From Clostridiales bacterium (lineage in GTDB: Bacteria; Bacillota; Clostridia; Oscillospirales; Oscillospiraceae): a stretch of DNA of 64,000 nt. The DNA is taken from NCBI GenBank assembly GCA_029008095.1, contig JAQXJB010000004.1, positions 36,234 through 100,233 on the forward strand. The letters are read 5' to 3'. Numbering within the stretch: the stretch's first letter is position 1; every line of letters begins with the position of its first letter. The translations under genes and the position numbers were made by a program. The notes beneath the pieces are model-generated. The model had not been told where the DNA came from, did not search any database, and saw nothing but the letters and a program-made list of their open reading frames with translations. Below, one piece after another: positions 51,496 to 61,063 of the stretch.

Positions 51496-52485
51496 TCACT
51501 CTATCTCTATTTTCTGCTGCTCCAGACCAATGCGGATGAGCGTTCCGCCCTGAAGGGATGACTCCGCCGTGATGGTATCTCCCAGGTTTTCGCAGATGCG
51601 CTTGCAGAGATACAGCCCGATGCCGCTGGCCTTCTTATCGCCGCGGCCATTATAGCCGGTGTAGCCCTTTTCAAAGATACGAGGCAGATCCTCCGGCGCT
51701 ATGCCGATACCCGTGTCGCGGACGCAGAGGGTCTTTGGCTGCTCCATGTAAATGCTGATCGTGCCGCTGCGCGTATATTTCAGCGCGTTGGACAGCACCT
51801 GCTCCAGCACAAAGGAGAGCCATTTTTCATCTGTTATAACGGAGGCGTTCGTGGCCTCATACTGCAGACCTATCCTGCGGCGAATAAACTGGGTGGACAG
51901 CTTCCGAACCGCCGAGCGAACGATATCGTCCAAATCACACTGGCGGATAACATAGTCGGATGCGTCCGAATCAAGCCGCAGGAATGCCAGAACCATCTCC
52001 ACATACTGTTCTATTCGCTGAAGATCCTCCGCGACCGTGCGGGAGAACTCCGAATCTTCGTTCTGCAGATTAAGCCGCATGGAGGCGATAGGCGTTTTTA
52101 TCTGATGCGCCCAGACCGTGTAATAATCCACCATGTCGTAATAGCGAAGGCTCATATTGCTTTTAAGCTGGGCCTGTTCCCGGCAGAGCAGCCTTATTAT
52201 CTCCTGATAATCCTCGTCCTCCACGGAGTCGGCAGGCGGAAAATCTCCCAGCAGCTCGGCTGACAGCTTCCGCAGCTCCAGCAGACGGCTGTGCTTGCGC
52301 CAGACTCTGCGAATATCAAGGGCGGCGAACAGCGCCAGCAGCATCAGGCAGAGCCCCATCGGATACAGAACCGCCCTCAACGGCAGACGGTACAGCGCGA
52401 AGGAAACAAGAAAAACGGCGCAGCAGAGCAGGAATACGGCTATCCCTCTCCGGCGCTGTTTGAGATAAGCAAGCAGAAAATCCAT
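51496..52485 (-). CDS. BceS-type intramembrane-sensing histidine kinase
   Basis: 329 residues. Two closely spaced TM segments (about 14-33 and 38-56) with almost no extracytoplasmic loop mark an intramembrane-sensing kinase that relies on its transporter for signal detection. HisKA has H127 in VWAHQIKTPIASM. HATPase_c has NALKYT, DTGIGI and GIGLYLCK motifs. It phosphorylates the response regulator encoded 19 bases upstream. Confidence 0.93.
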   Translation of the reverse strand: MDFLLAYLKQRRRGIAVFLLCCAVFLVSFALYRLPLRAVLYPMGLCLMLLALFAALDIRRVWRKHSRLLELRKLSAELLGDFPPADSVEDEDYQEIIRLLCREQAQLKSNMSLRYYDMVDYYTVWAHQIKTPIASMRLNLQNEDSEFSRTVAEDLQRIEQYVEMVLAFLRLDSDASDYVIRQCDLDDIVRSAVRKLSTQFIRRRIGLQYEATNASVITDEKWLSFVLEQVLSNALKYTRSGTISIYMEQPKTLCVRDTGIGIAPEDLPRIFEKGYTGYNGRGDKKASGIGLYLCKRICENLGDTITAESSLQGGTLIRIGLEQQKIEIE

Positions 52486-52504
52486 GCCGTCTCCTTTCCC
52501 GGCG

Positions 52505-53179
52505 TCAGCCGATAAGATAGCCCACTCCGAATTTGGTGGTGATAAAATCCGACAAGCCCGCGCCGTCCAGCTTCCTGCGCAGCCGGTTCACATTCACGGT
52601 CAGAGTATTTTCGTCCACGAAGCTGTCCGTTTCCCACAGCCGCTCCATGAGCTTTTCACGGCTGACCACCTTACCCTTGGCCTCCAGCAGCGCAAGGAGG
52701 ATGCGGTACTCGTTTTTTGTAAGCTCAATTTTCTCATCGAGGTAGCTCAGGGAGTTATCCCCGGTATTCAGCACCGCGCCCCGGTGCTCCAGAATAGGTG
52801 CGGCAGTCCCGAAATCATAGCTGCGGCGGAGCATTGCCTGAAGCTTCGCCATCAGCACGCTTTGGTCAAAGGGCTTGGCGATGAAATCGTCCCCGCCCAT
52901 GTTCATGGCCATAACGATATTCATATTGTCTGAAGCCGAAGATATAAAGATGATCGGCACTTTTGAGATCTTCCGTATCTCGCTGCACCAATGGTAACCG
53001 TTAAAGAAGGGCAGCGAGATATCCAGCAGAACAATGTGGGGATCAAACGCTGCAAACTCCTCCAGCACATTACGGAAATCATTCACACAGCGGGCATCCA
53101 TTTCCCACATGGCCGCCTGATTTTTAATAGCCGAGCCGATCCCCTCATCATCCTCCACGATCAGAACACGATACTTCAT
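52505..53179 (-). CDS. BceR-type response regulator (OmpR family)
   Basis: 224 residues with AGGAGGGAAGAGG before the ATG. Receiver acidic residues E9, D10, D11, phospho-acceptor D53 (LLDISLP) and Lys in IAKPFD. A winged-helix domain covers about 125-224, with LTKNEYRILLALLEA and TVNVNRLRRKL. It should bind the TNACA-N4-TGTAA site before the transporter genes and induce them when peptide antibiotics load the permease. First gene of the RR-HK-ATPase-permease series. Confidence 0.94.
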   Translation of the reverse strand: MKYRVLIVEDDEGIGSAIKNQAAMWEMDARCVNDFRNVLEEFAAFDPHIVLLDISLPFFNGYHWCSEIRKISKVPIIFISSASDNMNIVMAMNMGGDDFIAKPFDQSVLMAKLQAMLRRSYDFGTAAPILEHRGAVLNTGDNSLSYLDEKIELTKNEYRILLALLEAKGKVVSREKLMERLWETDSFVDENTLTVNVNRLRRKLDGAGLSDFITTKFGVGYLIG

Positions 53180-53304
53180 CCTCTTCCCTCCTCAGAACGG
53201 AAAACTGTTTCTGCAAGCGATTATATCACCAATGCGCGAGCTTTTCCACTATGAGAAGTCGCCGTATGCAAATTTACCGGCACTCCAGGGCCGTTCCGCT
53301 CCTT

Positions 53305-53958
53305 TTATTTGCTTCTCAGCGCCATAATAGCCGCCTGACAGCGCGGCACAAGCCGCATAGGCTGCTCGCCGTCGGTGATGCCCGCAGAAACGGCCGCAGT
53401 ATACTCTTCCTTCGCCCAATCGGGCAGCGGCAGCTTTGCCGCATGACGCTGGGCTTTTTCGAGGATGAAATATGCCTGCTCGTCGGTCAGGCTATTGATG
53501 AATGTGGAAACGTCCATAGCTTCTGCCTCCTTTTCTATCAGCTCGGCGAAGGGGAAATTCTTCCCGGGGCAGGCTGTCGCGTCAAGCTCACGGTGTCCTA
53601 CTACTTTCAACGACGGATAACGGCTGAGAATGTCCGCTATGAGCCATTGACCGGCATTAAGCTGCACTGCGCTCATGGTCTCGTTCTCAAAATTGCCCTC
53701 GAAGCAAACGCCGATAGACCTATAATTGTAACCCACGGTATGCCCGCCGACGCTATCCTCGGGACGTCCCCGGTATATGCTGCCGTCCTTGCGCACATAG
53801 TAGTTGTAGCCAATACCAACCCAGCCCCGGGCAAGGTGCGCCCGGTGTACCGCCTCGGCGCTTCCGTTGCCGGCCGCGTGGTGCAGGATCAGATATTCCG
53901 TTCCGCCGCGCCTGCTCAGTGTCCCGCTCCACGCCCACTCGGATTCTATGATTTTCAT
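53305..53958 (-). CDS. N-acetylmuramoyl-L-alanine amidase (amidase_2/endolysin)
   Basis: 217 residues. The ATG at 53958 follows GAAGG by eight bases; the ATG at 53973 abuts its Shine-Dalgarno. Zinc ligands of the amidase_2/PGRP fold: H in LILHHAAG, GHTVGYN, and H plus C in VGHRELDATACPGKNFP. The C-terminal 70 residues (TFINSLTDEQAYFILEKAQ...PDWAKEEYTAAVSAGITDG) resemble a cell-wall binding repeat common in phage endolysins of Firmicutes. It cuts the peptide-sugar link in peptidoglycan. Immediately downstream of a holin-like gene, so it is the last gene of a lysis cassette. Confidence 0.88.
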   Translation of the reverse strand: MKIIESEWAWSGTLSRRGGTEYLILHHAAGNGSAEAVHRAHLARGWVGIGYNYYVRKDGSIYRGRPEDSVGGHTVGYNYRSIGVCFEGNFENETMSAVQLNAGQWLIADILSRYPSLKVVGHRELDATACPGKNFPFAELIEKEAEAMDVSTFINSLTDEQAYFILEKAQRHAAKLPLPDWAKEEYTAAVSAGITDGEQPMRLVPRCQAAIMALRSK

Positions 53959-53969
53959 GGTCTTTACCT

Positions 53970-54140
53970 TCATTCCTTTCCAGCCTGTGTGCCGAAATAG
54001 AAGGCGATCACGGTGGAAACGGTTATCATTGCGTTTTCAGCGCTTATTTCTCTTCGAAACGCCAGCACGGCAAATACCGCCATTACAACAAAGGTAACTA
54101 TCGTTTTTACTTTTATTAATGCCGCCAGATTTTCACGCAT
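53970..54140 (-). CDS. Small holin-like membrane protein
   Basis: 56 residues starting MRENLAALIKVKTIVTFVVM. One or two short hydrophobic segments (about 11-30 and 40-52) separated by a charged REISAEN turn, the typical size and form of small phage holins. A GGAGAATG Shine-Dalgarno precedes the ATG. Its stop overlaps the amidase's first ATG region (TGA/ATG), so the two are coupled. Missing from long-ORF lists because of its size. The holin role is inferred from size, topology and neighbours. Confidence 0.75.
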   Translation of the reverse strand: MRENLAALIKVKTIVTFVVMAVFAVLAFRREISAENAMITVSTVIAFYFGTQAGKE

Positions 54141-54143
54141 TTT

Positions 54144-54371
54144 TCATTCTCCTTTATGGTATTCTTCCAAATCGCTTATGCGGTGATTTATCACCTTTAT
54201 CTGCTCCTCCACCACCGGCATTCGCCGGGCAAAGTTGTTATGCTCCCGTACCTCCCGGGTCAGTTCCTTCAGCTTGGTGTCTGTCACCGCCTGCGCTTTG
54301 CTGTTGCTCACCAGCACGCCGCAAAATGCCAGCGCCCCGGTTATACAGGCAGTAATAACACTCTCAATCAT
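54144..54371 (-). CDS. Phage membrane-coiled-coil protein (XhlA-like)
   Basis: 75 residues from the ATG at 54371, eight bases after GGAG; ATG 54377 is too close to it. An N-terminal TM segment (ESVITACITGALAFCGVLV) is followed by a coiled coil (KLKELTREVREHNNFARRMPVVEEQIK). This form is frequent beside holins and amidases in Firmicute phages and resembles XhlA-type lysis proteins. It lies three bases before the holin-like gene. No phage tail or capsid genes are near, so the cassette is isolated. Confidence 0.75.
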   Translation of the reverse strand: MIESVITACITGALAFCGVLVSNSKAQAVTDTKLKELTREVREHNNFARRMPVVEEQIKVINHRISDLEEYHKGE

Positions 54372-54690
54372 TGCCATTTCTCCTTTCCATGATAACACCT
54401 TCCTTTTCCCTGCTGCGCAATCATTCTCCCACGCCGTCCGGGTGACATTCACTGACATGTTTTTATGCAAAGAGGGCTGAAAACGCCCCGGCGATACAAT
54501 TTAAATATAGTAAAAACAAATTTTTTGCTTGCTATCATTTCTTTAAATCGCAATATTTTACCGTTCAAATTATACCGTATTTACCCGTTTTAGCGGCAAA
54601 TACGGCACTTTTCGGCCAAATAGCTATCATCTTTATCTATACCATACTATCCTTGCTGTCATATGGAATATTTTTTAGGCTATTTCGCAC

Positions 54691-54719
54691 TTGCAATTTG
54701 AGATTCACTTTTGTATAAT
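54691..54719 (+). promoter_or_regulatory. Promoter of the peptide-transport operon
   Basis: TTGCAA (54691-54696), 17-base spacer, TATAAT (54714-54719). A dyad CACTTTT...AAAAGTG (54706-54736) spans the -10. The leader (about 54726-54861) can fold a long hairpin between about 54750 and 54835. The rest of the gap, 54378-54690, is AT-rich with nothing recognised. Confidence 0.75.
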
Positions 54720-54861
54720 CTACATTTAGAAAAGTGTGCCCCCGAATGAGGGCTGAGATTTTTGCTGTCTTTTGTGGTTTGCTTCGCTCTTTTCCCCCAC
54801 AAAAGCGTGTTTTTTGACGGCAAAATCTGCATACCAATTCTATGATCAAGGCGGGATATCA

Positions 54862-55791
54862 GTGACAACAAAAAATCTATTCTACATTTTAAAACGGCTC
54901 TTGCTGGCCATACTGACAGTATGGGTCGTAATTACAATTACGTTTTTCGTCTCGCGAGCAGTTCCCGGCGGCCCTTTCCTCGCGGAAAAGGCCATAACCC
55001 CCGAGGCGCAAGCGGCGCTGGAAGCTAAATACGGGCTGGACAAGCCCCTGATGGAGCAGTATTTCACCTATCTCAAGGATATCGTGACCAAGTTTGACTT
55101 CGGGCCCTCTCTGAAGCAGCGCGGCCGCGATGTTATAACCGTCATCAAAGACGGTCTTAAAACCTCTGCCAAGCTGGGCATTACCGCCGCCGCCATCGCG
55201 CTGGTGGCCGGCGTGGTTCTGGGCGCCATAGCTGCTCTGCGCCGCAACAAGCTCATTGATAAGATCGTTATGGTCTTCACTACCGCGTGCATCTCCATGC
55301 CCAGCTTCATAATGGGTTCTCTACTGCTGGTGCTTTTCGCCAATATACTCGGCATACTGCCTGCAAACGGTGCTGCAAAGGGCGGCCTGATACTTCCCAT
55401 CATAACCCTTTCCCTCTCCCCCATGGCCAACATCACCCGTCTGACCCGCTCCTCCATGCTGGATGTTCTCGGTCAGGACTATATCCGCACCGCCAAGGCC
55501 AAGGGTGTATCCGGCAGCCACATCATCTTCGGCCATGCGCTGAAGAACGCACTCATCCCCGTTATCACCTATTTCGGCCCCATGCTGGCCTATATCGTCA
55601 CCGGCTCTCTTGTCGTTGAACAGATCTTCGCTGTACCCGGCATCGGCCGTGCCTTTGTAAGCAGCATCACCGCCCGCGACTATCCCCTCATTATGGGCAC
55701 GACCATAGTGCTGGCAACGCTGATAGTGATAATGAACATGGTTAGCGACATTCTATACAAGGTCGTAGACCCCAGAATTACGCTGGAGTAA
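54862..55791 (+). CDS. Dipeptide/oligopeptide ABC transporter permease (DppB/OppB family)
   Basis: 309 residues from a GTG at 54862 with AAGGCGGGA upstream; an in-frame ATG at 54772 would add a non-family extension inside the leader hairpin. Six TM segments: the first at about 10-30, the rest between 95 and 300. The binding-protein-dependent permease EAA loop reads RAKGVSGSHIIFGHALKNALIP, and VPGIG is conserved near 265. It forms the membrane channel with the next gene's product. First gene of a five-gene operon. Confidence 0.94.
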   Translation: MTTKNLFYILKRLLLAILTVWVVITITFFVSRAVPGGPFLAEKAITPEAQAALEAKYGLDKPLMEQYFTYLKDIVTKFDFGPSLKQRGRDVITVIKDGLKTSAKLGITAAAIALVAGVVLGAIAALRRNKLIDKIVMVFTTACISMPSFIMGSLLLVLFANILGILPANGAAKGGLILPIITLSLSPMANITRLTRSSMLDVLGQDYIRTAKAKGVSGSHIIFGHALKNALIPVITYFGPMLAYIVTGSLVVEQIFAVPGIGRAFVSSITARDYPLIMGTTIVLATLIVIMNMVSDILYKVVDPRITLE

Positions 55792-55805
55792 GGAGGAAAT
55801 AATAA

Positions 55806-56864
55806 ATGAATAAAAAGCCTTTCAGTCTCCACGTTAATCTGGATTCTTTCACCCCCGCTACCGAAGCCGAAAAAGAATATATGGTTCAGATGCGCCCCTC
55901 CTCCACCTTTTTCAAGGATGGCGTGAAGCGTCTTCTTAAAAACAAGGTAGCCACCGTCTGCTTCTTCCTTATAGTGGTCATCGTTCTCTGCGCCATCATT
56001 ATCCCTATGGTATATCCCTATTCCTATGACGCCCAGCTTGGCATCACCCCCGGTAAGCCCGTTGACGCCTCCTACAACAACCTCAGACCCTTCGAGTACG
56101 GCAAGACTGAGCTGAAGCGTATGGAGGCGGGCGAGGATATCTTCCCCCACATCTTCGGCACAGACTCCGCCGGCCGTGACTACTTCATCCGCGTTGTCTA
56201 CGGCACCCGCATTTCTCTGGCCGTCGGCTTCTTCGCCTCCATCATCGTTCTCATTATCGGCATGACGATTGGCTCCATCGCCGGCTACTGCGGCGGCAAG
56301 GTCGACCTTATTATCATGCGAATAGTGGACGTTATCTACTCCCTGCCTGATATGCTTATGGTCATTCTGCTCTCCGCCGTTCTGCGCCAGCCTCTGGAAA
56401 AGATTCTGGAAGGCACGGTGCTCGAAAAGCTGGGCGCGAATATGATAAGCCTTTTTATCGTTTTTGCCCTCCTCTATTGGGTTTCCATGTCCCGCCAGAT
56501 ACGCGGACAGATACTCTCCCTTAAGGAGCAGGAATATGTTCTCGCGGCTCGCGCCACCGGCGCCAAGGGCAAATGGATCATCATGAAGCACCTTATCCCC
56601 AACTGCATCAGCGTTGTCATCATCTCCACCGCTCTGCAGATCCCCAGCGCTATCTTCACCGAGAGCTACCTTTCCTTCCTCGGCCTCGGCGTAAACGCCC
56701 CCATGCCCTCTCTGGGCTCTTTGGCCTCTGATGCTCTCAACGGTCTTTCCTCTTATCCCTACCGCCTGGTAATACCCGCGATCGTCATCTCGCTTATCGT
56801 TCTGTCCCTCAATCTTTTCGGAGACGGACTGCGCGATGCTTTCGACCCCAAACTGAACAACTAA
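55806..56864 (+). CDS. Dipeptide/oligopeptide ABC transporter permease (DppC/OppC family)
   Basis: 352 residues with AGGAGG before the ATG. N-terminal cytoplasmic extension (about 1-50), one TM near 52-75, a short extracellular insertion (HIFGTDSAGRDYF is the family motif), then five more TM segments. The EAA loop is ARATGAKGKWIIMKHLIPN. Pairs with the DppB-like permease. Confidence 0.95.
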   Translation: MNKKPFSLHVNLDSFTPATEAEKEYMVQMRPSSTFFKDGVKRLLKNKVATVCFFLIVVIVLCAIIIPMVYPYSYDAQLGITPGKPVDASYNNLRPFEYGKTELKRMEAGEDIFPHIFGTDSAGRDYFIRVVYGTRISLAVGFFASIIVLIIGMTIGSIAGYCGGKVDLIIMRIVDVIYSLPDMLMVILLSAVLRQPLEKILEGTVLEKLGANMISLFIVFALLYWVSMSRQIRGQILSLKEQEYVLAARATGAKGKWIIMKHLIPNCISVVIISTALQIPSAIFTESYLSFLGLGVNAPMPSLGSLASDALNGLSSYPYRLVIPAIVISLIVLSLNLFGDGLRDAFDPKLNN

Positions 56865-56882
56865 GAAAGGAGTGTTTGACAA

Positions 56883-57905
56883 ATGCCTTTGCTTGAAGTA
56901 AAAGATCTGCATACCTCCTTCTTTACTGACGCCGGCGAAGTCCGCGCCGTAAACGGCCTTTCCTTCAATCTGGAGCGCGGCAAGGTTCTCGGCATAGTCG
57001 GTGAATCCGGCTCCGGTAAATCCGTTACAGCCTATTCCATCATGCAGATACTCGCCTCCACCGGCAAAATCGTTTCCGGCTCCATCAAGCTGGACGGTCA
57101 GGAGCTGGTCGGTTCCGGCGAAAAGGTCATGAAAACCGTCCGGGGCAACAAGGTGTCCATCATCTTCCAGGATCCAATGACCTCCCTCAACCCCACATAC
57201 ACCATTGGCCACCAGCTCATGGAGGCCATCACCCTGCACACCGACCGCAACAAGCAGCAGGCCTATGACAGAGCCGTTGAAATGCTCCGTCTGGTAAATA
57301 TAAACGAGCCTGAAAAGCGCATGAAGCAATATCCCCACGAATTTTCCGGCGGTATGCGGCAGCGCATAATGATAGCAATGGCTCTTGCCTGCGAGCCTGA
57401 CATACTCATCGCGGACGAGCCCACCACCGCTCTGGACGTTACCATTCAGGCTCAGATCCTTGAGCTGATGAAGTCTCTCCAGGCCGAGCTGGGCATGGCA
57501 ATAATTATGATAACCCACGACCTGGGCGTTGTCGCCCAGCTTTGCGATGAGGTCATTGTCATGTATGCCGGCTCCATCTGTGAGCAGGGCACCGCGGACG
57601 AGATATTCTATAATCCCCGCCATGAGTACACCAAGGGTCTCCTCCGTTCCATCCCCTCCACTGAGACCGCGGGCAGCAAGCTGCAGCCAATTTCCGGCAC
57701 ACCTATCGATCTTCTGAATATGCCCAAGGGCTGTCCCTTCGCACCCCGCTGCGACGAGGCAATGAAGATATGTCTCACGGAGCGCTGCCCCCGAATGGAG
57801 ATAAACGACGATCACGCCGCCTCCTGCTGGATGAATGTTAAGCGCGGCATTGAGGACGGCTCCATCGTCCTTGACGGCAATACGAAAGGCGGTGAGGCAA
57901 AGTGA
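56883..57905 (+). CDS. Peptide ABC transporter ATP-binding protein (DppD/OppD family)
   Basis: 340 residues with AAAGGAG before the ATG. Walker A GESGSGKS at about 40-47, signature FSGGMRQR near 155-162, Walker [13 protein letters not shown]. The C-terminal oligopeptide-transporter domain has the Fe-S-type cysteines C near [15 protein letters not shown] and RCPRM (four Cys). It overlaps the next ATPase gene by four bases. Confidence 0.95.
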   Translation: MPLLEVKDLHTSFFTDAGEVRAVNGLSFNLERGKVLGIVGESGSGKSVTAYSIMQILASTGKIVSGSIKLDGQELVGSGEKVMKTVRGNKVSIIFQDPMTSLNPTYTIGHQLMEAITLHTDRNKQQAYDRAVEMLRLVNINEPEKRMKQYPHEFSGGMRQRIMIAMALACEPDILIADEPTTALDVTIQAQILELMKSLQAELGMAIIMITHDLGVVAQLCDEVIVMYAGSICEQGTADEIFYNPRHEYTKGLLRSIPSTETAGSKLQPISGTPIDLLNMPKGCPFAPRCDEAMKICLTERCPRMEINDDHAASCWMNVKRGIEDGSIVLDGNTKGGEAK

Positions 57906-58891
57906 GTGAAAAAATGAATAATCAGCCGCTTCTTGAGGTCAAGGATCTGAAGCAGCATTTCAATATCAGCACGGGACTTTTCAAAACCAAGCCTCTCAAA
58001 GCCGTTGACGGAGTGTCCTTCTCCATCAACAAGGGCGAGACTCTCGGCCTTGTCGGTGAATCCGGCTGCGGCAAAACCACCGTTGGCCGTACCATACTCC
58101 ACCTCTATAAGCCCACCTCCGGCGAGGTCTGGTATAACGGCAAGAAGCTGGAAAGCAAGCAGGACATTCAGGAATTCCGCAAGAAGGCCACTATGGTTTT
58201 CCAGGACCCCTATTCCTCCCTCAATCCCCGCATGACCGTTGCCGACATTATCGGAGAGCCCCTCGACGTGCATAAGCTTTATTCCAGCAAGCAGGAGCGT
58301 CAGGAGCGTATTCTTGAGCTGATGAGTCATGTCGGCCTCAACAGCGAGCATGCCTCCCGCTATGCCCATGAGTTCTCCGGTGGTCAGCGTCAGCGCATCG
58401 GCATAGCCCGCGCCCTGGCGGTCAATCCCGATTTTATCGTCTGCGACGAGCCCGTTTCCGCGCTGGATGTCTCCATCCAGGCTCAGGTCATCAATATGTT
58501 TGACGAGCTGCAGGACGAGCTGGGTCTGACCTATCTCTTCATCGCCCATGACCTGCTGGTCGTGCGCCACATAAGTGACCGCATTGCCGTTATGTATCTT
58601 GGCAAGATGGTCGAGTTGGCAGACGCGGCGGAGATTTATGATCATCCCCTGCATCCCTATTCCAAGTCCCTGCTCTCAGCCGTACCCGTCCCCGACCCCA
58701 AAATTGCCCGCGCCAACCAGCGCATCATGCTCACCGGCGATATCCCCAGTCCCCTGAACGCGCCCTCCGGCTGTCCATTCCGCACCCGCTGCCCCCATGC
58801 CTGCGAGCGCTGCGCCGAGAGCATGCCTGAATTCAGGGAGGTATCCTCCGGCCATTTCGTTGCCTGCCACAGAGTTGAAGAGCTCAACTGA
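57902..58891 (+). CDS. Peptide ABC transporter ATP-binding protein (DppF/OppF family)
   Basis: 329 residues; a GTG start with GGTGAGG upstream, overlapping the stop of the DppD-like gene. Walker A GESGCGKT near 51-58, signature FSGGQRQR, Walker [13 protein letters not shown]. The C-terminal cysteine region is [12 protein letters not shown]. It forms the ATPase heterodimer with the preceding product and powers import of peptides or nickel-type ligands; peptides are the more likely ligand given the binding protein. Confidence 0.95.
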   Translation: MSEKMNNQPLLEVKDLKQHFNISTGLFKTKPLKAVDGVSFSINKGETLGLVGESGCGKTTVGRTILHLYKPTSGEVWYNGKKLESKQDIQEFRKKATMVFQDPYSSLNPRMTVADIIGEPLDVHKLYSSKQERQERILELMSHVGLNSEHASRYAHEFSGGQRQRIGIARALAVNPDFIVCDEPVSALDVSIQAQVINMFDELQDELGLTYLFIAHDLLVVRHISDRIAVMYLGKMVELADAAEIYDHPLHPYSKSLLSAVPVPDPKIARANQRIMLTGDIPSPLNAPSGCPFRTRCPHACERCAESMPEFREVSSGHFVACHRVEELN

Positions 58892-58986
58892 CTGCGGCGC
58901 TGATTTTGTTTCATTTCATGCTGCGGCACAATCGTGCTCATCATGTTTTGAAAATATATCTATTTCAAGAAAGGAAGAACCCCAAA

Positions 58987-60834
58987 ATGAAGAAGCTTAT
59001 TGCTATGCTTCTGGTGCTTGCTATGGTATTCAGCTTTGCCGCCTGCGCAAAGACTACCGATAACAACACCAACAATTCCGGCACAAACAACACTGGTACA
59101 AGCAACAACAACGACGCAAACAACAACGACGCAAACAAGCCCGATGCCTCCACCCCCAGCACTCTGGCTGTCTGTCTCGCTTCCGAGCCCGACACCCTCG
59201 ACCCCGCTCTGAACTCCGCGGTCGACGGCGCTACCATGACCGTTCATCTTTTCTACGGTCTGGCTAAGTGGGAGCAGACTGCGGACGGCTCTCTGGTCAT
59301 CGCCCCCGCCTGCGCCACCGAGCTCCCCGAGGGCGTTGTAAACGCTGACGGCACCGTTACTTACACCTACACCCTCCGTGACGGCATGAAGTGGTCCGAC
59401 GGTCAGGCTGTTACCGCGGCCGATTTCGAGTTTGCATGGAAGCGCGCTGCCTCCACCGAGCTTGGCGCTGACTACGGCTATATGTTCGAGCAGATCCAGG
59501 GCTATCCTGACAATCTGTCCGTCACCGCTACCGACGAGAAGACCCTCGTTGTTACCCTGAACAACGCTGTTTCCTATTGGAACGAGCTTCTCGCTTTCCC
59601 CGCCTACTTCCCTGTACGCTCTGACGTTGTCGGCGACGAGGCATGGGCAACCGATCCCAGCACTTATATCTGCAACGGCCCCTACACCATCACCGATTGG
59701 GTACACAACAGCGTTATCACCCTCACCAAGAACCCCAACTTCATTGACGCTGACACCATTACTCTTGATGTTCTCGAGTGCTACCTCTCCGACGATAACA
59801 ACAACATGCTCGCCAACTTCGAGAACGGCGCATGGCTCATGATCGACGATGTTCCCACCAACGAGATAAAGACCCTTCAGGCTAATTATCCCACCGAGTA
59901 CGTTGTAGCCGGCCAGATCGGTACCTACTACGTAAACTGGAACATCAACAAGAACCTTCTCCCCGCTGACAGCACCCTCACCGGTACCGAGGCTGAGGCT
60001 GCCCAGGCTGAGATCCGCAAGGCTATCGGCCTGCTCTTTGACCGCAACTACATCGTTGAAGAGATCGGCCAAGCCGGTCAGGTTCCCGCTTCCTCCTTCG
60101 TTGCTATGGGTATGACCAATCCCGACGGCACCGAGTTCTATAAGACTGCCGGCCACAACGACGGTTTCTACGGCTATTATGACGTCTCCGCTGACGCTTA
60201 TATGGACAACTGGGACTCCGCTATCGCCACTCTGAAGAAGTATTATAACTACGATGAGAGCACCATGAAGTTCACCAACTTCCCCACTCTCACCTACCTC
60301 TACAACACCTCCGAGGGTCATAAGGCCATCGGTGAGTATCTGGCCGGCGCTCTGGCTTCCGTTGGTATCACCATGAACCTCGAAAACCAGGAGTGGAACA
60401 CCTTCCTGAACACCCGTAAGAACGGTGACTACTTTGTCGCCCGTAACGGCTGGATTGCTGACTACAATGACCCCATCTGCTTCCTGGATATGTGGATAAG
60501 CAACTCCGGTAACAATGACGTTCAGTACGGCAAGGGCGCTCACGCTGACCTCGCTATGTACGATCTCGACCTGACCGCTTACGGTTATGATGTCAAGGTC
60601 GAGAACGGCACCTGGGCCGAGACCTACGACGTTCTCATCTCCATCATCAAGACCTGCACCGACAACAATACCCGCTATGCTCTCATGCACATTGCTGAGG
60701 ACATGCTCATGGATACCGGCTGCATCTCTCCCCTCTACTTCTACACCGATATCTACATGCTTGATGACAGCGTAAAGGGCTTCTTCAGCAATCCTCTTGG
60801 CTACAAGTACTTCATGTACTGCACCATCGAGTGA
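58987..60834 (+). CDS. Oligopeptide-binding lipoprotein (SBP family 5, OppA/DppA-like)
   Basis: 615 residues from the ATG with GGAAG upstream. The signal peptide ends in lipobox FAAC (Cys near 21), then an Asn/Thr/Asp/Ala-rich linker to about 55. Family-5 features: EPDTLDPALNS near 66-76, VTYTYTLRDGMKWSDGQAVTAADFEFAWKR split over 140-175 and WIADYNDP near 490. It captures peptides at the cell surface for the DppBCDF-like channel just upstream. Last gene of the operon, before a strong terminator. Confidence 0.93.
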   Translation: MKKLIAMLLVLAMVFSFAACAKTTDNNTNNSGTNNTGTSNNNDANNNDANKPDASTPSTLAVCLASEPDTLDPALNSAVDGATMTVHLFYGLAKWEQTADGSLVIAPACATELPEGVVNADGTVTYTYTLRDGMKWSDGQAVTAADFEFAWKRAASTELGADYGYMFEQIQGYPDNLSVTATDEKTLVVTLNNAVSYWNELLAFPAYFPVRSDVVGDEAWATDPSTYICNGPYTITDWVHNSVITLTKNPNFIDADTITLDVLECYLSDDNNNMLANFENGAWLMIDDVPTNEIKTLQANYPTEYVVAGQIGTYYVNWNINKNLLPADSTLTGTEAEAAQAEIRKAIGLLFDRNYIVEEIGQAGQVPASSFVAMGMTNPDGTEFYKTAGHNDGFYGYYDVSADAYMDNWDSAIATLKKYYNYDESTMKFTNFPTLTYLYNTSEGHKAIGEYLAGALASVGITMNLENQEWNTFLNTRKNGDYFVARNGWIADYNDPICFLDMWISNSGNNDVQYGKGAHADLAMYDLDLTAYGYDVKVENGTWAETYDVLISIIKTCTDNNTRYALMHIAEDMLMDTGCISPLYFYTDIYMLDDSVKGFFSNPLGYKYFMYCTIE

Positions 60835-60860
60835 TAGCAAAAAGCATCTATAAAGCACCA

Positions 60861-60886
60861 AGGGGCGCGGAATTTTCCGCGCCCCT
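60861..60886 (+). terminator. Terminator of the peptide-transport operon
   Basis: AGGGGCGCGG/CCGCGCCCCT stem with loop AATTTT, then GTTTTATTTT. Confidence 0.9.
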
Positions 60887-60992
60887 GTTTTATTTTACTC
60901 AGAATTACATGTTTTTCTATTTATCCTCTTACTTGTTTCTGTCAGAAGCTTGCGCGCGACATGCACGCCCCCTGCTTCCCCGCATAAAAGCA

Positions 60993-61029
60993 ACGCCCTC
61001 AGGAGCCGCAGAACGGCTCTCCCGGGGGC
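60993..61029 (-). terminator. Terminator of the hybrid kinase gene
   Basis: Minus strand GCCCCCGGGAGAGCCG TTCT GCGGCTCCTGAGGGC (stem with mismatches) followed by GTTGCTTTT. Confidence 0.7.
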
Positions 61030-61063
61030 ATTTCATCATGTCAGTATTGTATCATTCCGCCGG

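Noticed and set aside
55680..57815. 711-residue minus-strand ORF opposite the peptide transporter genes
   Set aside because: Crosses gene boundaries of three well-defined plus-strand transporter genes and has no own start signals.
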